Shown in pieces: positions 45,924 to 56,158 of a DNA stretch of 64,000 nt. Made by a program: the position numbers and the translations under genes. Origin of the DNA: Wenzhouxiangella sp. AB-CW3 (GTDB taxonomy: Bacteria > Pseudomonadota > Gammaproteobacteria > Xanthomonadales > Wenzhouxiangellaceae); the NCBI RefSeq assembly GCF_014725735.1, contig NZ_CP061368.1, positions 3,301,225-3,365,224 on the forward strand, read 5' to 3'. The notes under the pieces were generated by a model. It did no database searches, was not told the DNA's origin, and saw only the letters and a list, made by a program, of their open reading frames with translations. The first letter of the stretch is position 1. The number at the start of each line of letters is the position of its first letter.

Positions 45924-46439
45924 TCAGACGAGGTTCAGTTTCTTCACCGTCGAAATCGGCAGGTACAGGTGATGCCGATCATCCTTCAGCGGCTGGAATC
46001 CATATTTCAGGTAAAACGCGCGTGCAGCATCATTGATTGCGTCCACTTCGACAGCATGGATTCCAATTTCGTCGGCCGCACGCAGGGTTCTGGCCAGGGC
46101 ATCCATCAGCAGGTGCTCCCCCAGACCCTGGCCGGCAGCGGATCGGGCGACAGCCAGCCGACCAAGGTGCGCCACCGGTATGGGATAACGGGGCAGGCGC
46201 TTGCGCAAGTCCTTTGGCACATGATCAAAGGCCACGGCACCTGCCGAGAGCGCATAGTAGCCATAAACGTCATGCGAGCCCGGGGAACCAAGGGCCACGA
46301 AGTGCTGGCTGATTCCTGCAGCCTCGTTCTGGCGGGCAAAGCGGCGAAGGTACTCGTTAAGCTCCGGGACACCGCAGTCGAAGGACTTGCGATCATGCCC
46401 CTTCCTCAGCGCCTCGATCGTCCAGGCCGGATCAGCCAC
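45924..46439 (-). CDS. GNAT-family toxin of a TacAT-type toxin-antitoxin pair
   Basis: The 171-residue N-acetyltransferase has HLGRLAVARSAAGQGLGEHL (acetyl-CoA binding R/Q-x-x-G-x-G), FDCGVPELNEYLRRFARQNE at the start and ARAFYLKYGFQPLKD near the end. This is the layout of TacT-like toxins that acetylate charged tRNAs. It overlaps the 3' end of the DUF1778 antitoxin gene by 8 bp, the usual arrangement. No damage is visible, so the pair is likely functional. Confidence 0.9.
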   Translation of the reverse strand: MADPAWTIEALRKGHDRKSFDCGVPELNEYLRRFARQNEAAGISQHFVALGSPGSHDVYGYYALSAGAVAFDHVPKDLRKRLPRYPIPVAHLGRLAVARSAAGQGLGEHLLMDALARTLRAADEIGIHAVEVDAINDAARAFYLKYGFQPLKDDRHHLYLPISTVKKLNLV

Positions 46440-46737
46440 CTCGACGACGATAGCGTTCGGCAGCGGCTTGCAACGCCTCGTTGGGCTCGGAATCTTCCGA
46501 AATCAGCGCCAGGAACGCCTCGCGGTCACGGCGATTGAGCTGCGTGGTCGTCGCTCGCTCGACCGTCTCGCGAGCCACATCAAGCAAGCGCGACAGCACG
46601 AATTCCGAGACGGTCTGGCCACTGGCCACCGCCGCCTGCTCGATCAGGCGCTTGTGCTCACTCTGTAGCCGGAAATCCAGCCGGGCGTCCCGCGCGGGCG
46701 GGTTGGAATTCGTTGCGGTTGCCATGGACGTGCTCAT
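46432..46737 (-). CDS. DUF1778 (TacA-type) antitoxin
   Basis: About 101 residues from ATG 46737 (MSTSMATATNSN) contain a ribbon-helix-helix-like N-terminus (ARLDFRLQSEHKRLIEQAAV, then SEFVLSRLL). A C-terminal toxin-binding tail (LISEDSEPNEALQAAAERYR) follows. ATG 46725 is an alternative start. The ATG at 46737 lies within the left arm of the palindromic operator, consistent with autorepression. The gene precedes and overlaps the GNAT toxin gene. Confidence 0.9.
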   Translation of the reverse strand: MSTSMATATNSNPPARDARLDFRLQSEHKRLIEQAAVASGQTVSEFVLSRLLDVARETVERATTTQLNRRDREAFLALISEDSEPNEALQAAAERYRRRGG

Positions 46738-46758
46738 GTACGGATATTTGCCGTACAT
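46736..46758 (-). promoter_or_regulatory. Palindromic operator of the TacAT-like operon
   Basis: ATGTACGG (46736-46743) and CCGTACAT (46751-46758) are perfect 8-bp inverted arms with a 7-bp spacer. On the minus strand a -35 TTGCGG (46785-46780), 17-bp spacer and -10 TAGAAT (46762-46757) overlap it. The expected transcription start is near 46750, inside the operator, so antitoxin binding would block polymerase. Confidence 0.8.
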
Positions 46759-46849
46759 TCTACAGGGGAAGTCCTGCAGCCGCAAGGTGGCACTTGGGCG
46801 TTTGTGAAGGGGGTAATCCCCCGAACTCGATGCGCCTCAGAAGTACAGT

Positions 46850-47218
46850 TCACCCCCCCCCCTGAACCCCCATGCGTCGGGCCACCCATACGACTTCGTC
46901 GGGATCGGATTCGAGCGCTTCGAGCGGACTTCGACCACGCAGGCGATCATTGGGCGTGATCAGCCACATGAGTCGCAACCAGGGCGACGCAAGCTCCATC
47001 GCCTGAATCACCTTCCCCAGCCCGGGCAAGATACATCCATCGGGCATCAGAAGGGTCGGTATCAGCGTGCGGCCTTTGCTCTCGACCCCGATCAGACCCC
47101 CGTTCTCAAGGTGCTGCTCGACCTGCACTGTCGCGCAGCCCAGCATGTCGACCGCGGCGGGCAGGTCGACCATCTGTTTGCGGAACTCCTCCCGATATGG
47201 GGAATGGGATTTTGGCAT
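46850..47218 (-). CDS. Chimeric protein: IS3 OrfA start fused to a ParS/MbcA-like antitoxin domain
   Basis: ATG 47218 has AGGAGG 8 nt upstream, which is the IS3-family OrfA initiation region. The first about 18 residues (MPKSHSPYREEFRKQMVD) are OrfA-like, then the sequence switches to a HTH/antitoxin-like protein: AAVDMLGCATVQVEQHLENG, WLITPNDRLRGRSPLEALES, VVWVARRMGVQ. The C-terminal part resembles toxin-binding domains of Xre/MbcA/ParS antitoxins. No toxin partner is adjacent. A 10-G run lies just before the stop, so slippage would alter the last residues. Confidence 0.65.
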   Translation of the reverse strand: MPKSHSPYREEFRKQMVDLPAAVDMLGCATVQVEQHLENGGLIGVESKGRTLIPTLLMPDGCILPGLGKVIQAMELASPWLRLMWLITPNDRLRGRSPLEALESDPDEVVWVARRMGVQGGG

Positions 47219-47268
47219 TTGGAACACCTCCTATTCTTAAAGGATCAGGTGTCCACGAAAGTGGATCA
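47166..47268 (-). mobile_element. Truncated IS3-family left end
   Basis: On the minus strand the sequence from 47268 begins tgatccactttcgtggacac, the left inverted repeat type of IS3-family elements. The OrfA ribosome-binding site, ATG and about 18 codons follow. The rest of orfA and all of orfB are absent; the fusion point is near 47166. It is a fossil end whose promoter and start now drive the chimeric antitoxin-like frame. Confidence 0.65.
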
Positions 47269-47274
47269 AAACCA

Positions 47275-47367
47275 GATGGTCGCAGGTTCGAATTGGGGCA
47301 GTGGATATGAAAATGCCCCGTCGGGTAGACGAGGCAATTTTCTTGAAGTGGCGCGCCCGGCAGGATT
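47275..47367 (-). repeat. 93-bp direct repeat copy 1: tRNA-Arg 3' end plus terminator
   Basis: This is identical to 47457-47549, offset by 182 bp. It contains the final 19 bases of the tRNA-Arg gene including CCA, the downstream hairpin terminator and a plus-strand piece of the T-arm (gtcgcaggttcgaa). It is a detached tRNA end without the 5' part, adjoining the IS3 end. Hairpin-rich DNA (47368-47442) follows it. Confidence 0.9.
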
Positions 47368-47442
47368 GCTGCGCCCGCTGAAGCGGGCTTGTCCTTCGGA
47401 CTGTCGCTTCGCTCCAGCGATTGTGCGCTAACGCGCACAATG
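47368..47442. repeat. Hairpin cassette in the detached tRNA T-loop (copy A)
   Basis: The 75-bp insert lies between ggcaggatt and cgaacctg, the two halves of a tRNA T-arm. It consists of consecutive stem-loops: GCCCGCT/AGCGGGC, GTCC/GGAC with a TTC loop, TCGCT/AGCGA and TTGTGCGC/GCGCACAA. The first two modules are shared with the cassettes at 47667-47746 and 47865-47944; the others differ. Confidence 0.8.
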
Positions 47443-47456
47443 CGAACCTGATTGTT

Positions 47457-47549
47457 GATGGTCGCAGGTTCGAATTGGGGCAGTGGATATGAAAATGCCC
47501 CGTCGGGTAGACGAGGCAATTTTCTTGAAGTGGCGCGCCCGGCAGGATT
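47457..47549 (-). repeat. 93-bp direct repeat copy 2 (native tRNA-Arg 3' end and terminator)
   Basis: This is the intact counterpart of the repeat at 47275-47367. Here the 3' end is continuous with the complete tRNA-Arg gene. The duplication implies that tRNA end plus terminator were copied once to the left. Confidence 0.9.
47491..47517 (-). terminator. Rho-independent terminator of tRNA-Arg
   Basis: On the minus strand GCCTCGTC pairs with GACGGGGC (one G-T pair) around loop TACCC and is followed by ATTTTC. It begins 14 bp after the tRNA CCA end. A second identical copy is at 47309-47335. Confidence 0.75.
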
Positions 47550-47607
47550 CGAACCTGCGACCTTCGGCTTCGGAGGCCGACACTCTATCCAACTGAGCTA
47601 CGGGCGC
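47531..47607 (-). tRNA. tRNA-Arg (anticodon CCG)
   Basis: The 77-base gene includes an encoded CCA. The acceptor GCGCCCG pairs with CGGGCGC, the D-arm is GCTC-AGTTGGATA-GAGT, and the anticodon stem-loop is TCGGC-CTCCGAA-GCCGA with anticodon CCG at 47573-47571. The T-arm is GCAGG-TTCGAAT-CCTGC. All arms pair, so it is functional. A -10-like TACAAT lies at 47624-47619. It is the only intact one of three copies in the locus. Confidence 0.95.
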
Positions 47608-47655
47608 TCTGTGCATGTATTGTAGGCGAATCCTGCGCGAACCCTTCGGGTTCGG

Positions 47656-47805
47656 CCCGGCAGGATGGCTGCGCCCGCTAAAGCGGGCTTGTCCTTCGGA
47701 CTGAATTGCTGCGCAATTCAGCGAGCTCGCGGCTATGCCGCTCGGTTCGAACCTGCGACCTTCGGCTTCGGAGGCCGACACTCTATCCAACTGAGCTACG
47801 GGCGC
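47656..47805 (-). pseudogene. tRNA-Arg(CCG) copy split in the T-loop by a hairpin cassette (unit 1)
   Basis: On the minus strand the tRNA runs intact from the acceptor through the anticodon arm to GCAGGTTCGA. The 80-bp cassette (47746-47667) follows, then ATCCTGCCGGG, after which the acceptor end is replaced by a CGAACCC/GGGTTCG hairpin. It cannot fold to a standard tRNA unless the cassette is removed, and it lacks the proper 3' end and CCA. Confidence 0.85.
47667..47746. repeat. Hairpin cassette in the split tRNA copy (unit 1)
   Basis: Four consecutive stem-loops occupy 80 bp: GCCCGCT/AGCGGGC, GTCC/GGAC (TTC loop), GAATTGC/GCAATTC and GCGGC/GCCGC, plus the palindrome GCGAGCTCGC. It interrupts the T-loop exactly between ggcaggat and tcgaacctg. 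The first two modules are shared with the cassette at 47368-47442. Confidence 0.85.
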
Positions 47806-47853
47806 TCTGTGCATGTATTGTAGGCGAATCCTGCGCGAACCCTTCGGGTTCGG

Positions 47854-48003
47854 CCCGGCAGGATGGCTGCGCCCGCTAAAGCGGGCTTGTCCTTCGGACT
47901 GAATTGCTGCGCAATTCAGCGAGCTCGCGGCTATGCCGCTCGGTTCGAACCTGCGACCTTCGGCTTCGGAGGCCGACACTCTATCCAACTGAGCTACGGG
48001 CGC
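47854..48003 (-). pseudogene. tRNA-Arg(CCG) copy split in the T-loop by a hairpin cassette (unit 2)
   Basis: This copy repeats unit 1 base for base, with its cassette at 47865-47944. Its upstream side (48004-48040) differs from unit 1 and looks like the ancestral tRNA promoter region, with TACAAT read on the minus strand just upstream. Transcription from there could run through all three copies. Confidence 0.85.
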
Positions 48004-48196
48004 TCTGTAATCGTATTGTAGATGAATCCTACGCGAACCCTTTGGGCGTGGCTCGGCCGGCTCGTTTGCGCGGCCGGGTGGTGGCCTCGCCTGAACATGA
48101 TGGGCATTCTAACTGATCCGTCGACGAACCGGGAAGACTTCCTGCTGCGGGACCTATGAACGGGGTTGGCTTCTGGACCCTTGCCCGCCGGTCAAT

Positions 48197-48229
48197 TGGT
48201 TTGCAAACCATTGCTTTACGTGCTGGAAT
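48197..48229 (+). promoter_or_regulatory. Promoter with overlapping perfect palindrome upstream of the binding-protein gene
   Basis: TGGTTTGCAAACCA (48197-48210) is a perfect 14-bp palindrome. TTGCAA within it (48201-48206) and TGGAAT (48224-48229) are 17 bp apart and form a plausible -35/-10 pair. The predicted start is about 37 bp before the ATG at 48273. The palindrome is well placed as an operator; the regulator is not identified. Confidence 0.5.
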
Positions 48230-48272
48230 GTTCGAAATGGGGATTGCCACGCCGCGGGAGGTGCAAGGCTCA

Positions 48273-49348
48273 ATGGGTCGGATAGATGAAGACCGGCAGC
48301 ACGTGCGAATGCTCGGCATTTTTGTTGGCGCCTGGCTGATGATGCTGAGTGGCACGGCCGGCGCCGAGCCCACGGAAGCCATACGGATTGCCGGGTCCGG
48401 CTGGATTGGGGATGCGCCGACCTGGGTGGCCAGCGAGCTGGATCTGTTCAATCAGCAGCGTTCGGCAGAGGATCCGGTGGTCGAGGTCGACCTCTATGGA
48501 TCGGGCATGGAAGCGCTTGAAGCCTTGCTGGCCGGCCAGGCTGACCTGGCCCTGGCTGCAACGACACCGACGGCGCGCGCCCTTGCCGGGCTTTTGAACG
48601 AATCAGGGGGCACATCTCCAGAGATCGTGGTTCTGGCAAGCGTCGCTCTTTCCAATCAGTCCCACTACATCATTGCACCCGATACCGTGGGTATCCGGCA
48701 GCCAGATGATTTTGCCGGCCAACGGATTGGCGTGATGAAGGGCACATCCGCCCACTACGGCTGGTCACGCTTTTCTCTGTTCCACGGCCTGTCGGCCGAT
48801 GATGTTTCGCTGGTCGATGTGCCGGTCAGCGATATGGCCAATGCTCTGCTTGAGGGTCAGATCGATGCGGCGGTCATCTGGCAACCATGGGACCTGACCC
48901 TGCGCGAGGAACTGGACGACGAAGTCACCGTGCTTCCGATGCGCATGCTCCATACGGTCAACTGGCTGCTGCTAGCCAGCACCGACTTTGTCAACCGTCA
49001 CCCCGGCGGCACCGAACGCATTCTGAAGGCCTACATCGAGGCTATAGAACATATTGATGTTCACCCCGGGAAGATGCTTGCCTTGTTCGGCGGGATCATC
49101 GGACATGACCCGGAAGTGCTCGAACCGCTGGCCGATCGGATGTTGTGGCGTGTTGGAATGAACTGGTCGGTGCTGGTCAATCTGGGTATCCAGTTCGAGT
49201 GGCTATCGACCTGGCCGGGATTGAGCGAGCACACCTTTCCCAAGCCCCGACGATTTCTCCACGCCGAACCACTGCATCGGGTTGCCCCAACGCTGGTGAC
49301 TCTGCCCGACTATCTGATGTCGGGCCATGCGCAGCCGGGGACAGAACC

Positions 49349-49352
<4 letters not shown>
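48273..49352 (+). CDS. NMT1/SsuA-like substrate-binding protein, coupled to a hybrid histidine kinase
   Basis: About 359 residues from ATG 48273 (MGRIDEDRQHVRML) begin with a signal peptide (IFVGAWLMMLSGTAGAEP). The NMT1/SsuA periplasmic binding fold follows: IRIAGSGWIGDAPTWVASEL, GSGMEALEALLAGQADLALA, RIGVMKGTSAHYG and NALLEGQIDAAVIWQPWD. No ABC permease or ATPase gene is adjacent. Instead the stop overlaps the kinase start by 4 bp, suggesting a sensory rather than transport role, with the bound ligand signalling to the kinase. AAGG sits 4-5 nt before the ATG. Confidence 0.85.
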
Positions 49353-51979
<2,627 letters not shown>

Positions 51980-52033
51980 AAAGGGGAGTCACGCTGTTCC
52001 CGAAGCCATGCAGGCACCCGATGGGACACCACG

Positions 52034-53287
52034 ATGGATAACAACAAGTACAAACTGCTGATCCTCGACGACGACACGCTGATCGCCCGCACCATCAGCG
52101 TGATTGGGGAATCGTCGGGCTTCGAAACCAGGGCCACGACCAGCCCCGAATCCTTTTTCAAAACGCTGGATGAATGGCAACCGACCCATATCGCCCTGGA
52201 CCTGATCATGCCCGACATGGACGGGGTGGAGGTGCTGGTTGAACTGGCACGAAAAGAATGCACTGCGCGCATACTGATCACCAGCGGCGTGGGCAGTCGC
52301 GTGCTGGATGCCGCGCGTCGCTCGGCCGTGGAACATGGCCTGAGCATCGCAGGCGTCGTACCCAAACCGTTTTCCCCGGGACAACTGCGCGAGTTGCTCA
52401 ACAAGGATCGGGACAGCCGGGGCGATGCACTTGAGCCCGATCCGCATCCCGACCCTGCCCGACGCCGTTTCGAAGTCACGACCGAAGAGTTGGAGGCCGC
52501 CCTGGAGCGCGACGAATTCGAACTGGTCTACCAACCCAAGGTCAAGTGTGCCGATAGCGATCTGGCCGGTTTCGAGGCGCTGGTACGCTGGCGGTGCCCG
52601 CAACGCGGGCTGGTGCCCCCAGCACTCTTTATCCCGGTCGCCGAAACTTGCGGCCTGATTGCCCCGCTGACCCGCCTGATCATCCGTCGGTCGATCGAAT
52701 GGTTTGCCCGAGAAGTGCGCGCCTGCCCGGAGCTCAATGACAATCCATGGCGCTCGTCACTGGTCGAGCGCCTGACTCTGTCGATCAACCTTTCGGCACG
52801 CTCACTGGGCGATGCCGAGTTCATCGAGTTCGTCCACGAACAGTGCGCGGCAGCCAGTATCGACCCTTTCTGCCTGGTATTCGAGCTGACCGAAACCAGT
52901 GCCATGGAAGACCCGGTGAGCTCGCTGGATCTGCTCACTCGCCTGCGTATGAAAGGATTCCAGTTGTCGATTGATGACTTTGGCACCGGCTACTCTTCCA
53001 TGCTGCAACTGGTCAGGCTGCCGTTCTCCGAAGTCAAGGTCGACAAGTCTTTCGTGATGAGCGCACCCCGATCGGAGGAATCGCGCGCGGTCATCCGGTC
53101 CATTGTCGAGCTGGGTCACAGCCTGGGACTGCGCACCACCGCCGAGGGTGTCGAGGACCCCGACACTCTGGAATACCTGAAAGAAATCGAATGCGACCTG
53201 GCCCAGGGTTTCCTGATTTCCCGACCGCTACCAGCCGACGAGGCACTGGCCTGGGCCCGTCGTCACCTGAACTCCTGGCGCGAATAA
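52034..53287 (+). CDS. REC-EAL response regulator, probable cyclic di-GMP phosphodiesterase
   Basis: The 417-residue protein joins a receiver (LLILDDDTLIARTISVIGE, phospho-Asp in ALDLIMPDMDG, Lys in VVPKPF) to an EAL domain. The EAL domain keeps FEALVRW, NLSARS, FELTETSAMED, DDFGTGYSSM, KVDKSF and EGVEDPDTLEYL, the catalytic and metal-binding set, so it should hydrolyse cyclic di-GMP. It lies 54 bp after the hybrid kinase on the same strand and is the likely output of that system. Confidence 0.93.
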   Translation: MDNNKYKLLILDDDTLIARTISVIGESSGFETRATTSPESFFKTLDEWQPTHIALDLIMPDMDGVEVLVELARKECTARILITSGVGSRVLDAARRSAVEHGLSIAGVVPKPFSPGQLRELLNKDRDSRGDALEPDPHPDPARRRFEVTTEELEAALERDEFELVYQPKVKCADSDLAGFEALVRWRCPQRGLVPPALFIPVAETCGLIAPLTRLIIRRSIEWFAREVRACPELNDNPWRSSLVERLTLSINLSARSLGDAEFIEFVHEQCAAASIDPFCLVFELTETSAMEDPVSSLDLLTRLRMKGFQLSIDDFGTGYSSMLQLVRLPFSEVKVDKSFVMSAPRSEESRAVIRSIVELGHSLGLRTTAEGVEDPDTLEYLKEIECDLAQGFLISRPLPADEALAWARRHLNSWRE

Positions 53288-53309
53288 TCTGCACAGAACC
53301 GGCCGGCGC

Positions 53310-55598
53310 TCAGGCACCTTCGCGGCGCCGACTGGCCTGCTTTGCCATCAGACCGGACCAGGGGTAGTCACCCTCTATCATGGCCTGAACCTCGACACGC
53401 TCGACCGGCCGCGAGAACAGGAACCCCTGGGCATGCGTGCATTGATACTGACGCAACAACTCCAGTTGCTCCATTTGTTCCACGCCCTCGGCAACCGTCC
53501 GCATGCCCAGCTCCCGGGACAGCCCGCAAATCGTGCGGGTAATCGCCTGATCTTCGGGATCGACCGACAAATCGCGCACGAAACCGCGGTCAATCTTGAC
53601 CACCGAAATCGGGAAGTTCTTCAGGTAGGCCAGTGAGGAATAGCCGACCCCGAAATCGTCCACCACGATCCGCATGCCAATCTCGTCGAGCTTTTGCAGC
53701 ATGCGCCGGTTGCGCAAGAGGTTCTCGATCAGAACCTCCTCGGTAATCTCTATATGCAGTAGATCGGGAGCCACCCGGTGCTGGTGCAGCATCACGCTGA
53801 GCTGTTCGGCGAATCCGGCTTCATGGGCCTGGGCGCCGGATACATTGACGGCAATCCAGGGAGGAGACGTCACCGTCTGCTGCCACTCGGCCAGATCGGA
53901 CAGGGCCTGGTCGAGGGCAAACTGGCCCAGTCGGCCGATCACCCCCGTTTCTTCGGCAACGCGGATGAACTCCTGCGGCGGCACCATGTAGCCGCGACTG
54001 TGCTGCCAGCGCAGCAGGGTTTCCAGTCCGACCAGCTCCAATGTCCCGACATCGACGATGGGCTGGTAGACCACGCGAAAATCACCGTCTTCCAGCGCAT
54101 GACGGATATCGCGGCTGAGATTGAGCCGGTGCTGCGCCTGGGCAAACATTTCGCGAGTGAACACGGCAAATTGGTTACGACCGGCATTCTTGGCCTTGAA
54201 CAGGGCGGTATCGGCATTCTGGATCAGCTCGTCAACCGTTCTGCCGGACTCCGGGAAGTAGGCAATGCCGATACTGGCCGAAATGAACAGCCGGTGGTCA
54301 TCGATCGCGAACCCGCCATCGAGAACGCGCAGGATATTGCCGGCCAGTTGCTCGATCTGTTCGCGGCTCTCGCGCACCACTGCAATGAGAAACTCGTCAC
54401 CGCCGTGACGACCGACCAGATCCTGTTCACGCAACACACCGGCCAGACGCTGCGGAACGGCACAGAGCAACTGGTCCCCCAGTTGGTGTCCAAGAGAATC
54501 GTTGATGTCCTTGAACTGATCCAGGTCCAGGAACATGACCGCCATCTGATCGTCGCTGTCGCCGTTTCGGCGAATCAGCGCTTCTATGGCTTCGGCACAG
54601 CCGGTGCGGTTGGGCAGGCCAGTCAGGCTGTCGTGCTCGACCAGAAAGGCAAGATCTTCCTCGGCCTGCTCGCGCTCGCGCACTTCGCTTTCCAGCCGGC
54701 GGTTGGACTCACCCAGGACACGAGCCTGGCCACGTGCGCTGATGCCCAGCCAGACCACCAGCGCAAACAGAAAGCTGAGCAGCAAACCACTGACCAGAAC
54801 CACGACTGGCAGCATGGTTGTCAGGTTTGCGCGCGCTTCGGGATTGAGCGCCAATTGAAACGCCATGCCCTGGCCATCCTCATCGGGGTCCAGAGTAAAC
54901 GCAGCATCATATTCATCCGGTGCATCTGTCGCATCGAACGGAAACGGATACACATCCCGCCCTCGATGCCGGGCATGCAGCGACACCTCCTCTCGCCAAC
55001 TGGCCGACACCATGGTCTCGATGGAATCGGGAATGACCAGCACGGCAGCCAGAAACCCGTCATGCATCTCCCCCTGGCCTATGGGGGTCAGGAAGGTAAT
55101 CCCGGGCATACCGTCGGGCAGGTACCACGGGCGGGTGATGACGAACTCACCGTTTCTGGCGGCCTCCTCAAGCCTGATCCGGTATGTGCTTTCTACCTGG
55201 AAGCGCTCACCGGGCACGAGATCAACCGGCGCCCGACTGTGTACATCGAGTATGGTCAGGTCCGGGGCCAGAGTGGCCAGCGAGCGATAGTAGGGGTAGT
55301 GCTCCAGAAAAAGGCCAGCGGTCGATTCCCACATCTCGCCCTGATCCATCCCCCCAAGGCTCAAGCGGGTGGCCATGCGCTCCTGTGCATTGATCTGCTC
55401 GCTCAGGTCGCTAAGCAGGTCGGACTGAATCAACGATGCCAGATTCTCGGCATAGCGCTGCACTGCCGCATGCTCGTTTGACTTCAGCCCCTGGTACAGG
55501 AGGATCGTCCCGCCACAGCCCAGCGCCAGGATCAACAACGCGAGCAGGGTGGCCTGCGAGCGGCGCAGTGCCGGCAGTTGAGCACGAGTCCGGCTCAT
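53310..55598 (-). CDS. Membrane-bound GGDEF-EAL dual-domain cyclic di-GMP protein
   Basis: The 762-residue protein has TM1 near 17-35 (LLALLILALGCGGTILLY), an extracytoplasmic sensor of about 230 residues and TM2 near 265-290 (VVVLVSGLLLSFLFALVVWL). The GGDEF domain is intact (RHGGDEFLIAV) and the EAL domain has ETL for EAL with IEITEEVL, VDDFGVGYSSL, KIDRGFV and EGVE retained. Both activities are possible; which dominates cannot be told. It is convergent with the REC-EAL gene, 22 bp apart. Confidence 0.92.
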   Translation of the reverse strand: MSRTRAQLPALRRSQATLLALLILALGCGGTILLYQGLKSNEHAAVQRYAENLASLIQSDLLSDLSEQINAQERMATRLSLGGMDQGEMWESTAGLFLEHYPYYRSLATLAPDLTILDVHSRAPVDLVPGERFQVESTYRIRLEEAARNGEFVITRPWYLPDGMPGITFLTPIGQGEMHDGFLAAVLVIPDSIETMVSASWREEVSLHARHRGRDVYPFPFDATDAPDEYDAAFTLDPDEDGQGMAFQLALNPEARANLTTMLPVVVLVSGLLLSFLFALVVWLGISARGQARVLGESNRRLESEVREREQAEEDLAFLVEHDSLTGLPNRTGCAEAIEALIRRNGDSDDQMAVMFLDLDQFKDINDSLGHQLGDQLLCAVPQRLAGVLREQDLVGRHGGDEFLIAVVRESREQIEQLAGNILRVLDGGFAIDDHRLFISASIGIAYFPESGRTVDELIQNADTALFKAKNAGRNQFAVFTREMFAQAQHRLNLSRDIRHALEDGDFRVVYQPIVDVGTLELVGLETLLRWQHSRGYMVPPQEFIRVAEETGVIGRLGQFALDQALSDLAEWQQTVTSPPWIAVNVSGAQAHEAGFAEQLSVMLHQHRVAPDLLHIEITEEVLIENLLRNRRMLQKLDEIGMRIVVDDFGVGYSSLAYLKNFPISVVKIDRGFVRDLSVDPEDQAITRTICGLSRELGMRTVAEGVEQMEQLELLRQYQCTHAQGFLFSRPVERVEVQAMIEGDYPWSGLMAKQASRRREGA

Positions 55599-55770
55599 GT
55601 CAGCGCCAGGTCCCGGGACAGGGCCACATGGCAGCTCGGCGAAAAGCAGGCTTCATTCAGTCTTCTTCTATTTGGATTGCTGGTTTATGGCGCGAGTATA
55701 TCTTGCCGCGCGCGCGATCACCACGGGGTACACTAGACTCTCACGCTGTCCCATTGCAGGAGTTCCAACG

Positions 55771-56148
55771 TTGCTGTGCATGCTTCGGGCCCTGGCGGGC
55801 GGGCTGGGACTGGCCGTGATCCTGATCGAGGCCTTGCTGGCCGGCCTGCGGTTACTGACCGATAGCGCGCATGCGCATGCCGCCCTGGCCAATGGGCAAC
55901 TACTGCCGCCGGCAGTCGCGATCTCGCTGATCGCAATCTGGTGGCTTGGCGCTGCGCTGGGAAGCGCGCTGGCCACGGCCTTGACCGGCCATCGTGTGAC
56001 CGGCTGGCTGATCGGCTGCCTGCTGGGCCTGCCCATGATCCTGATGATGATCCTGGCCGGCCTGCCCGGACCTGTCCTTGTCATGGCAGGTGTTCCGCTG
56101 GCCGGCGCAATCGCCGGTGCGGGACTGGCCCGCCGCGTCATTGCCTGA
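55771..56148 (+). CDS. Small multi-pass membrane protein
   Basis: A TTG at 55771 follows AGGAG by 8 nt and is the best-supported start, giving about 125 residues (MLCMLRALAGGLGLAVILIE). An ATG four codons later is the alternative. Four hydrophobic segments are seen (LAVILIEALLAGLRLL, AVAISLIAIWWLGAALGSAL, LIGCLLGLPMILMMILAGLP, VLVMAGVPLAGAIAGAGLA). No family is recognised. It precedes the cytochrome gene. Confidence 0.65.
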   Translation: MLCMLRALAGGLGLAVILIEALLAGLRLLTDSAHAHAALANGQLLPPAVAISLIAIWWLGAALGSALATALTGHRVTGWLIGCLLGLPMILMMILAGLPGPVLVMAGVPLAGAIAGAGLARRVIA

Positions 56149-56158
56149 CCGACCCGGA

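Larger units (their letters stand above)
47608..48003. repeat. Two 198-bp tandem repeat units, each with a split tRNA-Arg copy
   Basis: Units 47608-47805 and 47806-48003 are the same length and appear identical except at the outer edge. Each holds a -10-like TACAAT (absent context beyond the unit for the outer copy), a hairpin GAACCC/GGGTTC, the tRNA 3' fragment, a hairpin cassette and the tRNA 5' three-quarters ending at the acceptor. The duplication has produced three tRNA-Arg copies in series, only one intact. Confidence 0.9.

Noticed and set aside
47428-47988. Protein-like repeat frame over the tRNA-Arg locus
   Set aside because: It is the translated tRNA sequence, a well-known artefact; the DNA is tRNA copies and hairpin cassettes.
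43000-48010. CRISPR array
   Set aside because: Repeats here are two tandem units, MITE ends and hairpins; no regularly spaced short repeats with unique spacers were seen.
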